Positions 11,886-24,043 of a stretch of 64,000 nucleotides of DNA are shown piece by piece. The position numbers and the translations under genes are program-made. This stretch comes from Sipunculus nudus (Eukaryota > Annelida > Sipuncula > Golfingiida > Sipunculidae), in assembly GCA_026874595.1 (NCBI GenBank), contig CM049311.1, forward strand, positions 35,321,176 through 35,385,175. Reading direction: 5' to 3'. Position 1 is the stretch's first letter. Every line of letters begins with the position of its first letter. The notes under the pieces were generated by a model. That model did not search any database, was not told the origin of the DNA, and was given only the letters and a program-made list of their open reading frames with translations.

Positions 11886-13960
11886 GATATCACTGGAATG
11901 TCCAAACATTCAATCTTTTGTAACATGTGTAGGCTTTATACATCGGTGTTATCACCAAAATACAAAAAAAACTTAATAATTTAATGGCTAGGGAATAAAA
12001 ATCTTAAAAAAAAATAAAATTAATAACGAATAACTGGGAATATAAATAGGTAAAATTTAAGATGTTACAGTTCAGAGGGATAAGGTTTTCCACAAAGTGA
12101 AGAAACATTTTGAAAATTCTGGCTGAAACCTGCACACCATGGTGATGAATATGGCTCTGTGTTTCGGTAGAAGATTGATTCGGTCGAAAGGGCCCCATCC
12201 CCTTAATCCCCCTGAAAAATGATTCCGATCCGAATGGCATTTCAAAAAATATAATATCAGGGTTATCATAATGATGCGTAATTAAGAAATACAATCCATG
12301 TGACTATATAAAAAATACAGCGTATTTAACGGCCTGGGTTTCGTTATTACGCTTATTAAAACGATCTTGGAAATGGTTATGTAACACTGGTTGTCAGATT
12401 TCTGTCATATTTAACTGAACATAAGACGAAGCCGTAACTGAAAAAAAAAAAATAAAAAAAAAAAAGATCCATTTTATACTACGAGCGTTGAGTAGCTATC
12501 CTTTAATGATTGGGAATTTGTTGATTTTTTATTTTTTTTTTTTTGGCTTGGAGTGCAACTTGGAGTGGAACTTGGAGCCCAAAGTGAATTAATATTGGCA
12601 TGTGACACATTATTTAAAAAATCATACTCTCTAAACTTCTCTTCTGTTTAACACCTGCACTTCATTGTTACAAAACAGTGCGAGTTGCAAAATGCGTCAT
12701 TCTTATCGATATAAACTAGTCGTAACCGAAAATAATATATTTTTACTTATTTTTATTTAACTGAATACACATGGGTCACCATGATCACCAATGAAAATGG
12801 ACAAAATAGTATGCCAAAACTGTAATAAGAACTATCAAACCGTCTTTTTTTTATTTTAAATGTGGCATTTGGTCGATACTGGGCGAGGGAATGAACAGTA
12901 TTGTTCAAATTAAAACACAGGCGAAAACGGCTATTTTGAAAGAATATACCCCACTGAAATATGTGTGCTCTAAACCTGTGACTGTTCATTTATTACCTTA
13001 TTTTGCTAATTCTGGCAAATTTACCTATCAATCAAAAAGTTTAAAAATTTACAGATCTGGTCATCTGACATCGGTGGAAGACTCATATACACTTCCGTGG
13101 AGTTACTGCATCTATAGTTGTGTAAATATCTAATTTAATTTTAACAGCAATTAATTCTACATGTATTCTTTGATGAGAAAGATCTTAGAATTCGAACTCA
13201 AACCAGATCGTGCTGCGTGAATTTGATCATTTGTAGCATGAAACGCAAAGGTAGTTACAAAAAAATTATCACCTTAAGAACAGGAAGTGGCCGTTAAACA
13301 ATGCAAGCAATGGTTAATGTGTTGGAGATATAGAACGACAGCAGTGTATAACCACAGCGTATACGGACTTTACATTGACGGGGGAGTCTGGAGGCCCTCC
13401 CTTTGGAAATGTTGTTAATCCATAAGCCATTTCCCGTCGTCTCAGCACCAAACTGACTTTTTTAATGATTTAAGATTGGCTAAATAAAAATTGAGAATAA
13501 AACCAGTTAACGTATATTGATGCATTAATTACATAGAAGAGTAGAGCATAACAATATGAATTTGAACACTGGGGCTTTTTGTTCTCCATACTCAGTCAAA
13601 TCTTTAAGTTTATTTCACTTCTGATACCAAATCATCTAAGGTAGAGAAGTAGTAGGCAAAGCATGGGCACGCAACGTTGTCGACCGCTTCACGAATCTCA
13701 GTTTGTGATTATAAAAGTTTGGTTTCCACAACCAGCTTGGTAAAACATTAAATCACAGTCAACTGTGTCTTTAAGATACTTAAGGTACTGCTGGTACTAT
13801 TCGTAAATTTGTAAACAGACACTTATTAAAAAAACGGTGGTCGAGAGCGGGGAGCGTTGGTGTTTCCCCGCCTCCAGCCCGCTCGGGTCTTATAATTTAT
13901 CTCCGATAGGCTATAAAGGAAGGCTTATATAAACAAAAGCTAATTAAGGCTTGGGTTAGT
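11886..13960. other. AT-rich non-coding stretch
   Basis: Holds A-rich (12440-12466) and T-rich (12526-12544) tracts and a small three-fold ACTTGGAGTG-type repeat at about 12547-12580. The GC-richer patch at 13840-13890 has no frame I would call coding. It may be intron or downstream flank of the exon at 13961. Confidence 0.4.
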
Positions 13961-14256
13961 TTATTGTATCTGAATGAGTTTGTAAAGCCAGGTATGATAG
14001 GAATAATGACGTACAATGTATTGCAGCTGGTCCCTCTCCGTGCCAGGTCTGTCCGCGGAGGGTCGGGAATCAAACGCGCTGTCTAAAGTGTTCTCATCTC
14101 CGCTGTCCTCATCAGTGAATGGTGTCCTCTGATTTGCCATCATCCTCTCCCTTAGTCGTTCCCAGAGGCTGCTTGTGTCCGATCTTGAAGGCTGGACCAG
14201 GTCCAGCGCAGAAGATGATGAAGAGGACGACGGGGCGCCAGAGCGTTTACCATTAC
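13961..14256 (-). CDS. Candidate coding exon, Ser-rich then acidic
   Basis: A minus-strand open frame stands out in GC content and codon use from its AT-rich surroundings. It shows a basic start (GNGKRSG), a run of seven Ser, a helix-like SLWERLRERMMANQ stretch, an acidic patch TDEDSGDENTLDSAFDS and then RPGTERDQLQYI. On the minus strand the sequence CCCTCAG|GT just upstream gives an acceptor at 14257, which is my chosen start. The same bases could also read as a donor. A GTACGT donor-like site near 14013 would end the exon after LQYI; otherwise a stop at 13961 ends it. The pattern suggests a disordered, phosphorylatable segment of a cytoplasmic or nuclear protein. I do not recognise the family. 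Confidence 0.5.
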
Positions 14257-14454
14257 CTGAGGGAGAGATTTGCATTCTTTTGATATACGAGTGTCGTGGC
14301 ATCAGAATTAATACACTGGCATTTCTGGTTAATTATGATATTAACTGAGCTGTAATGGGACAGGTGCAATTTTTCATATATACCGCATGCAGTATAAGGA
14401 AAGATACAGACCACCTACTGCAAATTGAGATAGTAATTAGGTACAGTAAGGTTG
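14257..14454. other. Probable intron of the preceding exon
   Basis: AT-rich sequence upstream (in gene sense) of the candidate acceptor. Nothing else is seen. Confidence 0.3.
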
Positions 14455-14800
14455 GACGGGTGGCGGCGGTGGTGTAATGGTTAAGGTGCCGGGCTCAGGA
14501 TCGAGAGTTCGTGATTTCGTATCCCGGTCAGACCCCCACCGATCCAAGACCCTTGGACATGGTCCATACCGCAAGTGTGCCTCTGTCCACCCAGCAGAAG
14601 AAATTGGTACCAGTAAATACTTGGAAGGTAACCGGCAAAGGGTTATCCATGAGTCGCTCCACACTTCAGAAACCCATAATAAGATTCGGCCTGATAGGCC
14701 ACTATAGGCTTTGGTGTAAAAGCCCAACAGACTTTACCTTTACAGTAATGATCATAATTATTATTATTTCAATTATTATTGTTATCATTATTATTATAAT
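14455..14800 (+). mobile_element. tRNA-derived SINE
   Basis: The head contains a tRNA-like A box (TGGTGTAATGGTTAAGGTGC, about 14470) and a weaker B-box-like GAGTTCGTGATT about 35 bp later, as expected of an RNA polymerase III promoter. A body of about 230 bp follows and then a 3' tail of ATT/ATTATT repeats (about 14753-14800). The tail plus head identify a SINE rather than a tRNA gene. Plus-strand and minus-strand frames through it are not genes. The A-box region is also present at 27750 in a truncated relative. Confidence 0.75.
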
Positions 14801-17415
14801 TGCATTTCTAAAGCGCCCTATTCATATTCTCAGAGATGCTCAATTAATCAAGAAACTAGACACTGACCTATTCATAAAGGGATGGTATCAGGAAAATATA
14901 TTAGCACTTGAAACAGTGTATTTAGTATCAGGATAATCGTACCATGAGTAAGGATTATTCAATAATTACAGTGACTACGTGCGATTATTATTGTAAGTTC
15001 ATATTGTATTTAAGAAGCGTGAGGTACCGATACTTTAGGATAATTTTGAAATAAATGCAACTTGAATACATTAATTCTATATGTATCCTCTACCAAGAAC
15101 TTATTTTTTTATATAAGTACCCAATTGGAATAGATTTTGTAATTTTACCTTGTTTTAATTTTAGCCTTTTCCGAGAGAGAAAGTGAATATTAAGAACACG
15201 AGAAAAAAGAGAAATGAAACCTTTCCGGATATGTTACGTGTTGTTTGTTTCAACATGTCAGGTCTGTGAACACCAGCTCTTTCAACTTTTATATTATATG
15301 ATCTTTGTTTTCTTATGGTCAAAGGCAGTCTGGAAATCCAACTATTATTTGCGAATGAGGGCGCGATCAATATCCTGAACGTTCCTCTGGCTTCTTCTAG
15401 GGAGATACGGGTCTAATTTTTACCAAACTCTGTTTTTCAAGTACTTTCCTCTTGAACTTCCGTGCCCGTACCCTGACCTCGCAAACATTTCGAAAGCACT
15501 TATGGAAGCTGCGCTCAGACTACACAAGTCGCATATCTGAATAAAGGGTATACCACCAATTAATTTAAAAAATCATCTTTTCCTTGTAGGTTAAAACAGG
15601 TACGATCTGAAAAGTCATCATATTCATGAAAGCTGAAAGTAGCAGTTCTGGCAAAAGCTCCCTTTTTAAAAAGATGTCTTAAATTTATATATGAGACTCC
15701 CTACAATTTGTATAATTTCAAACTTAGAACATGGTCCTTTCTTATGGAATATGTACTGACGAAGCCTTCTTTTATGTTAATATCATATTTTAACAACATC
15801 ATAAAATTGAAATTTTAAAAAGTTTGCTATATTAAGCAGAGAGTAAGCCGAAAAAAGGTTGTTTCAAAGACATCACGCAATAGATAATTTTTATTATAAA
15901 TTTACCAATTATGAGTTCTAGCATTCGTGCATTTCGGACACTGCTTTCAAGATAAATAAATTAATAAATTTCGCTAACATTTCATTAAGTTATTTTCAGC
16001 CCAAAATTTATTGCGAAAACATATTTAAAAGCTACAATAAATAGATTTCTGAAAGGCAACAAATTGCCTGAGAAACTCATCTTATCCTGTAGTGTGTATG
16101 TGTGGGTGGTTGGGTGAAGGGTGGGTGTAAGACTACTTGCTAACAGACCTTGTGGCAGTTTGCCCTTCCCTGTATTAATAATTTTTCCCAGCGTGAATAA
16201 AGCCAACATTTTTGAAGGAAGGTAGGCGTTATGGAAATACACCTACACCACATGCTCCACCTAGGGCTATATTATAAAGTAATCTTTTAAGGTAATATGA
16301 GTGCGTGTTATCGGATGGTTCAAGATAAATCAGGAAAAAAATATTCCGTGGAAAATGTATTTACACGAAACTATACAATGTTGTTAAATCACCACGTGCT
16401 GCCGATCGAGCTTTGTGGTCATGTATTCACGTTTCTTTAGCTTCCTAATCAGTTATATAGGACTAAGGTCAACTGAGCCAATTTCAATTTTCCATCTAAA
16501 ATGTCTTTAAATAAGGAAATATGCTTTGGACTCGGTGGACTTGGACTTGAATCGCAAGGACTCGGACTCGGACTTGTACTCGGACACGGATGGTGTGGAA
16601 TCGTCTACATCACTGTTCCAAATGAAGATAAGGTTTGTAGCATCGGATGACGACGGATGATCATGTGATATCTATATTTTAACATCTATATTTTCATTTT
16701 CTTCATTTAAATAATAATATTGTTTTCTCATGATCGACTATAGCGATCATTAATCATGAAGTTAGTATGATTATATATACTCAAAACACCATCATCGGAA
16801 ATTTACCCCTTGTGGGCCATTAGCAGACTATACATGCGGCAGACCCTGCCATGCCGGAGTTGAGTTGCTCGGTCAGCTCATACATCTCTGCTGATTGATC
16901 AGTCTACTGAGACAGGATGCCTATGAATGAAGGATTAAACTTCATTTAACGGTTTAAACGTCAAAATAAACATAAGAATACACATATTTGTCCTGAATAG
17001 TAAAATTTAGATTAACAATTTAGGGAATGGACATTGGCGTCACACCCATAAAATAAAACAAGCATGACGCCTACGATCCCATCAAGATACTAGATACTAT
17101 AAATTGTTTAATGTTACACTTGAAGACATAGTCCTTTCGTTTCCAAGTTTCCCCAGGAGCAAATCTACCTAATTAAGTCGTATTTCCACCAGCCTAATAT
17201 GACTAACGGGAGGATATATATATACTATGACTGGTGGTATGCATAGAGCAGGAACCTATAATTAATAAACTGAATACTTTCCGACCTGATTCCTGTATTA
17301 TAAAAATAGCCAAAGTGACCCAGTTAACCAATTCTGTTTCAATTTGGCATCCATATTAAAACATACGCACAATTTTAGAATAGCGACTCCTACGAGGGTT
17401 ATCAAATTTAAAAGC

Positions 17416-17417
<2 letters not shown>
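14801..17417. other. Long non-coding stretch
   Basis: A minus-strand frame at 15161-15420 (LEEARGTF ... PLTIRKQRS) has some coding flavour but no splice support. A short degenerate hexamer repeat (GGACTCGGACTT-like) lies at about 16527-16590. Nothing else is recognised. Confidence 0.4.
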
Positions 17418-17484
<67 letters not shown>

Positions 17485-17489
17485 TATAA
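17418..17489. repeat. (TA)n microsatellite
   Basis: Over 30 TA units with one AA interruption near the end. Confidence 0.95.
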
Positions 17490-17998
17490 CTCTGAAGAAA
17501 AACAACACTGTTAATTCACAACAGTCTGTTTCACGGGATGTGACCCGATCATCAGGTGAATGTGGTTAGAATGAAGCTAACGGCGTGGTTTGAAAAGCCG
17601 AGACTTTACGAGATTACGAGATTATGTTTTGTGCGATTCGGCTCGGGGGGGGGGGGGGGGGGGGCATGTGAAAGACTGACACTGATCCTATTGTCCTCGG
17701 GTGCACAATAGGATTGGTTGGGGTACACGTGCGATACTGGAACATAACAGGGCAGGGCAAAGAGGTTATTTATTGTTGTAAATTTTATATTTTAATATAA
17801 ATATTTTAATTTTAACACAAAGATATATACCAGGATGCTCAATTAGCATACTGAAATGATTTCTAATAGGGTCTTGGAAGCAGTGAACATATCAGTAGTA
17901 TACATATGATAAAAATACACATATGCTATGAAAATACACAATATACAATGCAAATATACAATATAAAAGGCAAATACATCGGAGGGTAACACTACCTT
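17490..17998. other. Non-coding stretch with a G20 run
   Basis: A G20 homopolymer at 17645-17664 follows GATTCGGCTC. Short ACATATG/ACAATATACA motifs recur at about 17900-17970. No gene. Confidence 0.5.
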
Positions 17999-18010
17999 CT
18001 ATATATATAT

Positions 18011-18041
<31 letters not shown>

Positions 18042-18046
18042 CATAC

Positions 18047-18080
<34 letters not shown>
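17999..18080. repeat. (TA)n microsatellite with AT/AC interruptions
   Basis: Several TA runs separated by AA and CA steps. Confidence 0.9.
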
Positions 18081-18659
18081 TCCTGCAAAACTTCTGCTTG
18101 TTAGTTAACAGTAAAATCAATAATGCCCTTTAATCATATATTTTTTCTTGCTACAGGCACCGCTGCTTTACCGAATGTTACAACTATTATTTTTTTATGT
18201 ATTTTTAAGCTTAATTGGATATCCACCACCTGAATAAATTATTATAATTCTTATCCTAGAATAAAAAAAATCCTTTGCAGATAACGTAGGTATAGTGCAC
18301 CAAAATTGTGATATACTTAACGAAGAAATGAACGGGTTACTACCCGCGGCGTAAAGACCGACGAAAATACCGACCATACAGAAAGGCAAATTGTATCCAA
18401 AATGACTGCTTGTAAATGAATAGAAATGGAATAATGGTTTTGTAACATCAAACCTTTCACACGAAGTTTGATTTAATTTGGCAAATAGTGAGTACATATA
18501 TAAGCTCCTATCTGAAAGTGCTTTTGGCAGTAAACCGATTATCCTCTCTGTTATCTGGTTAGGAGGAAGCATCTTCCAAGGGACTTCCTGTCGACTCTCT
18601 GATACGCTAGGGGTTTCTCTCCACACTCTGACATGTAGCGTAAAACATATATTGATGTA
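18081..18659. other. Stretch with an unexplained open frame, no confirmed gene
   Basis: A minus-strand frame spans 18195-18737 (180 codons), but its amino end overlaps the element at 18660-18871. The middle part (about 18290-18630, residues such as SVSESRQEVPWKMLPPNQ) could be an exon with an ATGTCAG acceptor near 18631. An open plus-strand frame covers part of the same DNA, so strand and coding status are undecided. Confidence 0.25.
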
Positions 18660-18871
18660 ACGGGCGGATCCAGGATTTTGGGAAGGGAAGGATTTGTAAA
18701 TCAAAAAGAGAGCCCAAAACGCTAAGAAATTCATCATATCGACGAGGCAAGTGATGGTTTAGTCTTAAAAATTTGGGTTAGTTTAACACTGCAAAGATAT
18801 TATAACTTTTCCAAGTGAGGACAATTTAAAAAACCCTTCAACATTCTCAAATGATTACGGATCCGTCCCTG
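18660..18871. mobile_element. Short TIR element (MITE-like)
   Basis: The left end ACGGGCGGATCCAGGATTT is mirrored by ATTACGGATCCGTCCCTG ending at 18871: an imperfect inverted repeat centred on GGATCC, over 212 bp. The same left end occurs at 11212. The interior is AT-rich and non-coding. Target duplication is not clear. Confidence 0.6.
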
Positions 18872-21223
18872 TTATAAAATGACATTCCATTGATGTTTAC
18901 ACTTTGTAGAACCTACATATCAATGTTTAATTTTTTCAGGGCGAGGGGTTTGCCCTTTGGGCCTCAAAATTGGACGTTTAATTAGTGTACTTTTGTTAGG
19001 TCACACGGATTTATTTCGTATTTACGCAAGTAGATTATAAACCGTATATATCAAATCCTGTGTTCACCAATTACAAATCGGGTCGGCATGATATTTTTTT
19101 CGGGGCGGATTCGGGGAGGGAGCCCTTTCGACCTAAACAATCTTTGAAATTGAAGAATAACCGCTTGGTACCGAATGACATCATTCATGTTGTATTTTAA
19201 ACTTCCCGGGGTTGCCCTTTCCGGTAATAAATTTTTTAAATGTTTTTATAGTTCGTTTACGGAACATCTTACCCCAATCCTCTCTTCTCCTCTCCATCCT
19301 GCCCCTATTTTAAATAGTGTATCCGCCTCTGCATTTGGTCAATAGATATGCATATACCACAGGTATAAAAGTAAAGGCTTAATCATATAGCCAGTCCCGG
19401 TTTATTAAAATACCGGCAAATTCATCACTATCACAGTCTTCACGTCTTTGGAAAAAAACAAGTATACAAACTTTCATCAATGGCATTGCTGAAACAGATG
19501 TCATATGGTTCACCTGGCAAGCATTTCCGGTTGGAAATTAAAAGCTGTTAACTTGGATAGTCTAACAGAAAACAGGGGCGTATGTATTCTGTCCTTCGCC
19601 TTTGCTATTTCACTGTTTGAGATCCGGGCTTAGTAGATGATCAAGGACGATATATACTGTGTACCACGATCAAAATTCCTGGCTGTTTCCGCTCCTACGA
19701 AAACAAATCGAAATCCTGCCGGTCTTGTGGCATACAATATTTAAGACAGGTTTTGAGCATTTGCTCTGGTTTCTTCAAATGGAACATTGAAAGGGTTTGC
19801 TTTGAAAAAAGTAGTTTTGTTTTAATTTAACCAATACCAGTGCAGTTTTTAAATATCATCGACTATAAATAGTTAACATAGTTGATTGGCTCAATATGTA
19901 CAGTAAGTGAATACTTAGACATCTGATCAACTTATCGAGAAATTTGGTGAAAATGGGCCATTGTGAATGAGACTTTGTGAATGAATTTTTCTAGCCTCAA
20001 CAATGCCCTACCCTCATAAAATATATTTCATTCTAAGAATCGCCATATCAATACTTTGATTATTGAATCGACAGATATTGAATTTAAATATTTTATATAA
20101 TGAATTTTAAATAAAAAAATAATATTTTATTTACAAACGGATGCAGCTACACATTGATGCGACACAACTAATATCATTATTACAGTTATACAAATTATTA
20201 TTGTGATGATTATTATTATTTTCATTGTTATTATTATTATTGTTATAATTATCTTGATTATTATTATTATCAATTTACAGAATAATAATCGAATTAAGAA
20301 ATTAATAAAAACATATTTCATTATAAAGCCACATATCTGCATGGAGGGGCAGCCCACGTTCCTATGCTGCTGCGCATGCAAACTCCTACCCCCTCGTTCC
20401 TCCCCCCCCCCCCTTCCCGAATCACAAATTAGATACGTTCCATTAACCGCTGAGTGGCAACGAAAGAAAGGACTGGTTGGATTAATGGATGACAGAAGCA
20501 TCGGAAACTTTGGGATAAACTAATTATCTGATAGAAACATAAAAGGAACAACAGTTACAGTAGCCCTGTGGGTAATATGACGATGGGCAAAATAACAATA
20601 GGAAAGTTATAACAAAGCTAACAAGCTGTGGGTCCTCAGCTTATCGTGATAGGCGATGTTTTCAAAATGACAGATTCTAGTGGAATACTAATCATGGGAC
20701 ACGTCGCGCCATATTGAAGACGTCTTCTCTTGAACTACATTGATTTTCCATTAAGGATTAGAGAAAAGCGCATCAAAGAAACGCAGTTACAGGCATGTGG
20801 GAAAGTGTTATCAGAAAAAAAAATCTCTTAAAGTCAGCGAGTTTCAAAGTAGTCAGACCGATACAGAATGATAATAATTGACATTTTATTTGAAAGACAC
20901 AAAGGAAACCATCTATAACAAATATGTGGTCATGTTATGGAAGAAATAAATATTTGCATGCCCACAGAACTTACGGTTATATAATGTATTCAGGTTGTTC
21001 AGTTGTGACTAAAACATTAATTGGAACCTTTCACTTCAGTCGAGTTAAACTGTTTAATAAAAAACAATCACAATTAAATTTTAAAACTTAAGGTATTTTA
21101 AAACAAGTTGTGACAATAATACCTTCCCCTAAAGTCGCCGTATCGTCGTTTTTCGTTATGAAATTGACCACTAGGGGCCATCTGTATAAAATCATGGAAA
21201 ACGTTTGGAATGGAGATTTGAGC
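18872..21223. other. Long non-coding stretch with an ATT-rich block
   Basis: An ATT/GTT trinucleotide-rich block lies at about 20180-20290 and a C13 run at 20402-20413. ORFs over the trinucleotide block are repeat artefacts. No exon is supported. Confidence 0.45.
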
Positions 21224-21503
21224 CTAGGTATGCGTTCATCCAAGTCGTGTGTGTGTTTGTGTGTTAGGTCACAACAGGACTCACGCAACCATGACCGGAA
21301 TGTCATAACAATTTAACGGCATTTCGGGAATAGGCCAATGAGGAATCGACAATTTTTTGGTCTGAATCCAGCACATGATCCGGCTTTGGGAACGCCATCT
21401 ATAAAATATTAACTTATGTACGGATAAACCTGGAAATATGGGCGAAATCTCGAATGCAAACATATGGCCGAGACTTGTGTTTCTAAGAATGCAGATTTCT
21501 AGT
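21224..21503 (+). mobile_element. Dispersed ~300-bp repeat, family A, copy 3
   Basis: It starts GGTATGCGTTCATCC, then GTGTGTGTTTGTGTG, CACAACAGGACTCACGCAA, a GAGGAATCGACAATTTTTTG block, TCCAGCACATGATCCGG, and ends with AAGAATGCAGATTTCTAGTT. It lacks the C run of copies 2 and 4 and has a decayed GGCGGAGG (ATGGCCGAG). It has the same plus orientation as the other copies. Confidence 0.75.
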
Positions 21504-21799
21504 TGCAAATTCAATTTAAGAATCACTTGCGTGGAACCCAAATAATTGTATGACTCTAACTTATCTATTTGTCTGACAACAAATTAAGAATAAATGTGTC
21601 GTGGATAAATTTCTTTGTATCTGTAACTTGTTGCTAAGTAAAAGAATGTCATTTAGCATTAAAACCCTTGTTTCCAAATGTTGAAGTTAGTTTAACATAC
21701 TATAATTTTCACTATCAGATACTGCCCCTGCCGCTCACCCTGGCCACGACCATGTCATTTAAATTAGAAGAAAACAGATGGTTACTACAACGCACCTAC
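21504..21799. other. Non-coding stretch
   Basis: Nothing recognised. Possibly decayed upstream part of the retrotransposon fragment that follows. Confidence 0.35.
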
Positions 21800-22004
21800 G
21801 AACCTAGGGATGGGATAATTCACTAAGCCCTACAGCTTATAATCACCAATAATTTGCATCCATATACTCCACTTAGGGAGCTTCGATCAGCTCATCAAAA
21901 CCTACTGGCTGTACCAAGATGCCAGCAGGAGTATGGGAAGAAAGCTTATGCAGTTGCTGCGCCTATTCTCTGGAACACTCTGCCAAGTGCAATCAAAGGC
22001 CTGG
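21800..22004 (+). mobile_element. Non-LTR retrotransposon ORF2 C-terminal fragment (left part)
   Basis: The plus-strand frame reads LHPYTPLRELRSAHQNLL, then a segment ending WNTLPSAIK. The order HxYTPxRxLRS ... (V)PR ... AYAVAAPxLWNxLP is the familiar C-terminal tail of reverse-transcriptase ORFs of CR1/L2-like non-LTR elements. The upstream reverse transcriptase and endonuclease are missing, as expected of a 5'-truncated copy. The frame is cut at 22004 by the G run that begins the inserted element. It resumes at 25691 in the same frame once the insertion and one copy of CCTGG are removed. Confidence 0.75.
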
Positions 22005-23779
22005 GGGGGGGGGGGGGGGGGGTGAACTCGAAGCATTCGTAAGCCGAACGAATGCATAACGAACTCGTTACTTCATCGTTACACATTTTTTGGGTAACTC
22101 GAAACTTTCTTTAAATTCTTCTCGTTCGTAAATGCCTCAATTTTTTCGTTATTTTAACGGACGGTCCGGACCATCCGTTACGGTAACGAAAACGTGTACA
22201 AGTGTGGTCAAACGGTATTTTTCTATTTACCCGACTGAGATTAGTCAACCTAATACATTTCTTGTGCCGTGCCTACCATAAATAATGACATGTGAAAATA
22301 ATAACAAATTATTACAACCTATAACTTCATTTTCACACAAACACACACACACACACAAAAATATATATATATTTATATATATATATATATATTGATATTG
22401 ATCTGATATATCCCTCTTTTCCTAGAGAACCGAACGCAATCATCCATGCATGGAAGTTTATTGCAATAGTTGTGATGACAATTTATATACATTGTATATA
22501 CCTTTGTCTCTATGTAATACACATTTTAGAGCTGCAAGTGAATGAAAATACCATAATTCGTAATAAATAGTGCGACAACGGAAGAAAAATATTTTATTGT
22601 AAAATATTAATTACATGTAAGACGGCTATCGGTTTTTTTTTTTATCTCTTCTTGTTAAAAGTTGGGAAAGCAGATAACATTTAACAGAATTTAACTCATT
22701 CAAATATTAACATATATACCCAGAACTACGAATCCTTTAAGGGGTTGCGGATGCGGTACGGGCGTGATTGTGGATCGAGTCAAACTTATGATTTTATGAG
22801 GTAAACCGTTTCCTTTTATTCGGTTGTGGAACATATCCGGCCTCATCGGACATCGGACAAAATAATGTCGGATCATATAGCGACCCGTCTAATAACAAAA
22901 TTTTAACGCGGATTGGGTCTGGAGAGCAACCACGTACATTTTAGTTGGGGTATCCCAGAATTAAATGTGTTAATCGCTATAAACCACAAGGAAAAATGTC
23001 CTCGCCTGGAAAAGAAATCATTGCAAATGTATATAAAACATTCCCTCATGATCCACTCTTGATTTGTCAATTCATTTTTACATATAAGCTGCCGTTTTCT
23101 TAATCTTTATATATATATCTTTATATATATATTACACATACATGTATTTTATCCGCGACCGCATACCTGGACCACATTCCGAATCATATGAAGGTTTACA
23201 GCACCTAACAAACCAATGAAATGAGGAAAATTGCTCGTGATTATAGTGCAAATATTTTCTAAATGCATACCGGTATAAGGATATTTTTGTTGTGTTGCAT
23301 TTATCTATATATATTGCATGAGAATGGAAAATAAGAGGCAAAATCACCCATATAATAAAAGACGAGCTGAGAATGTCCCTTCAGTCCCTTATTGTAGATG
23401 GACATTGTGCAATTAGTCCCTGGTTGTAATATTTAATTCTGTAATTTATGCAATGAACAATGAGTGTGTAAAATCCACGATTAATATATCGGTATAAAAT
23501 ATAATTTACTGCAAAACGTTATATCACGTATAATTATCGATAGAACCAATTTTAAATGACCGAGGGGAATGTAATCATAATAAAGATAGTTTTCCTGAAA
23601 CATTATAAAACTAGTTAAAACGTATTTTAAACAAATTTTATAATACTGACATCACATCTCAGTTTTGAAACGTAGAACGGATAATTTGTATACATATAAG
23701 TAGAAAATGTGCATGTGTTTTATTTCTCCCATACATAATAATCTCAGAATAAGCGTTCATTTCAACCGTAAGCATAGAT

Positions 23780-24043
23780 GTGTTTCCATGTGCGCGTATA
23801 TGTGTAAAACATCGCTCATATATGATTTGTCAACTGGGGTGTTTCGATGTATTCGTCATCGTATTTGCGAATGTGCTTGCATACGTGAAAATCGTCACAG
23901 GAGCGATTTTCACGCATAGGATCTGCGTGAACTCGGGACTCAGGCTAAAATCACGTCACACTTTTTTTGTAGAAGGCCTGCTCGATACCATTGTACACAA
24001 ATATACGTCTGCCAGTCTGCATACACGTGCATATGGAAACAAC
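23780..24043. repeat. Long imperfect inverted repeat with a hairpin at its centre
   Basis: The outer arms TGTTTCCATGTGCGCGTATA (about 23781) and its imperfect complement around 24019-24043 (ending TATGGAAACAAC) flank a perfect 11-bp hairpin, CGTGAAAATCG/CGATTTTCACG (23884-23894, 23904-23914). The intermediate sequence pairs only in patches. It is either a foldback element inserted in the 3.7-kb transposon or part of its own structure. The 121-codon frame across it (23783-24145) is not recognisable. Confidence 0.5.

Noticed and set aside
14462-14540. tRNA gene
   Set aside because: A-box and weak B-box words are present, but no acceptor or anticodon arms pair properly, and a SINE body and tail follow. 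The same reasoning applies to 27750, 42331 and 48297.
15161-15420. Minus-strand frame LEEARGTF ... PLTIRKQRS
   Set aside because: Some coding flavour, but acceptor and donor candidates are poor and the frame degrades into a hydrophobic run.
18195-18737. 180-codon minus-strand ORF
   Set aside because: Its first part lies within a MITE-like element and a plus-strand frame overlaps its middle. No firm splice evidence.
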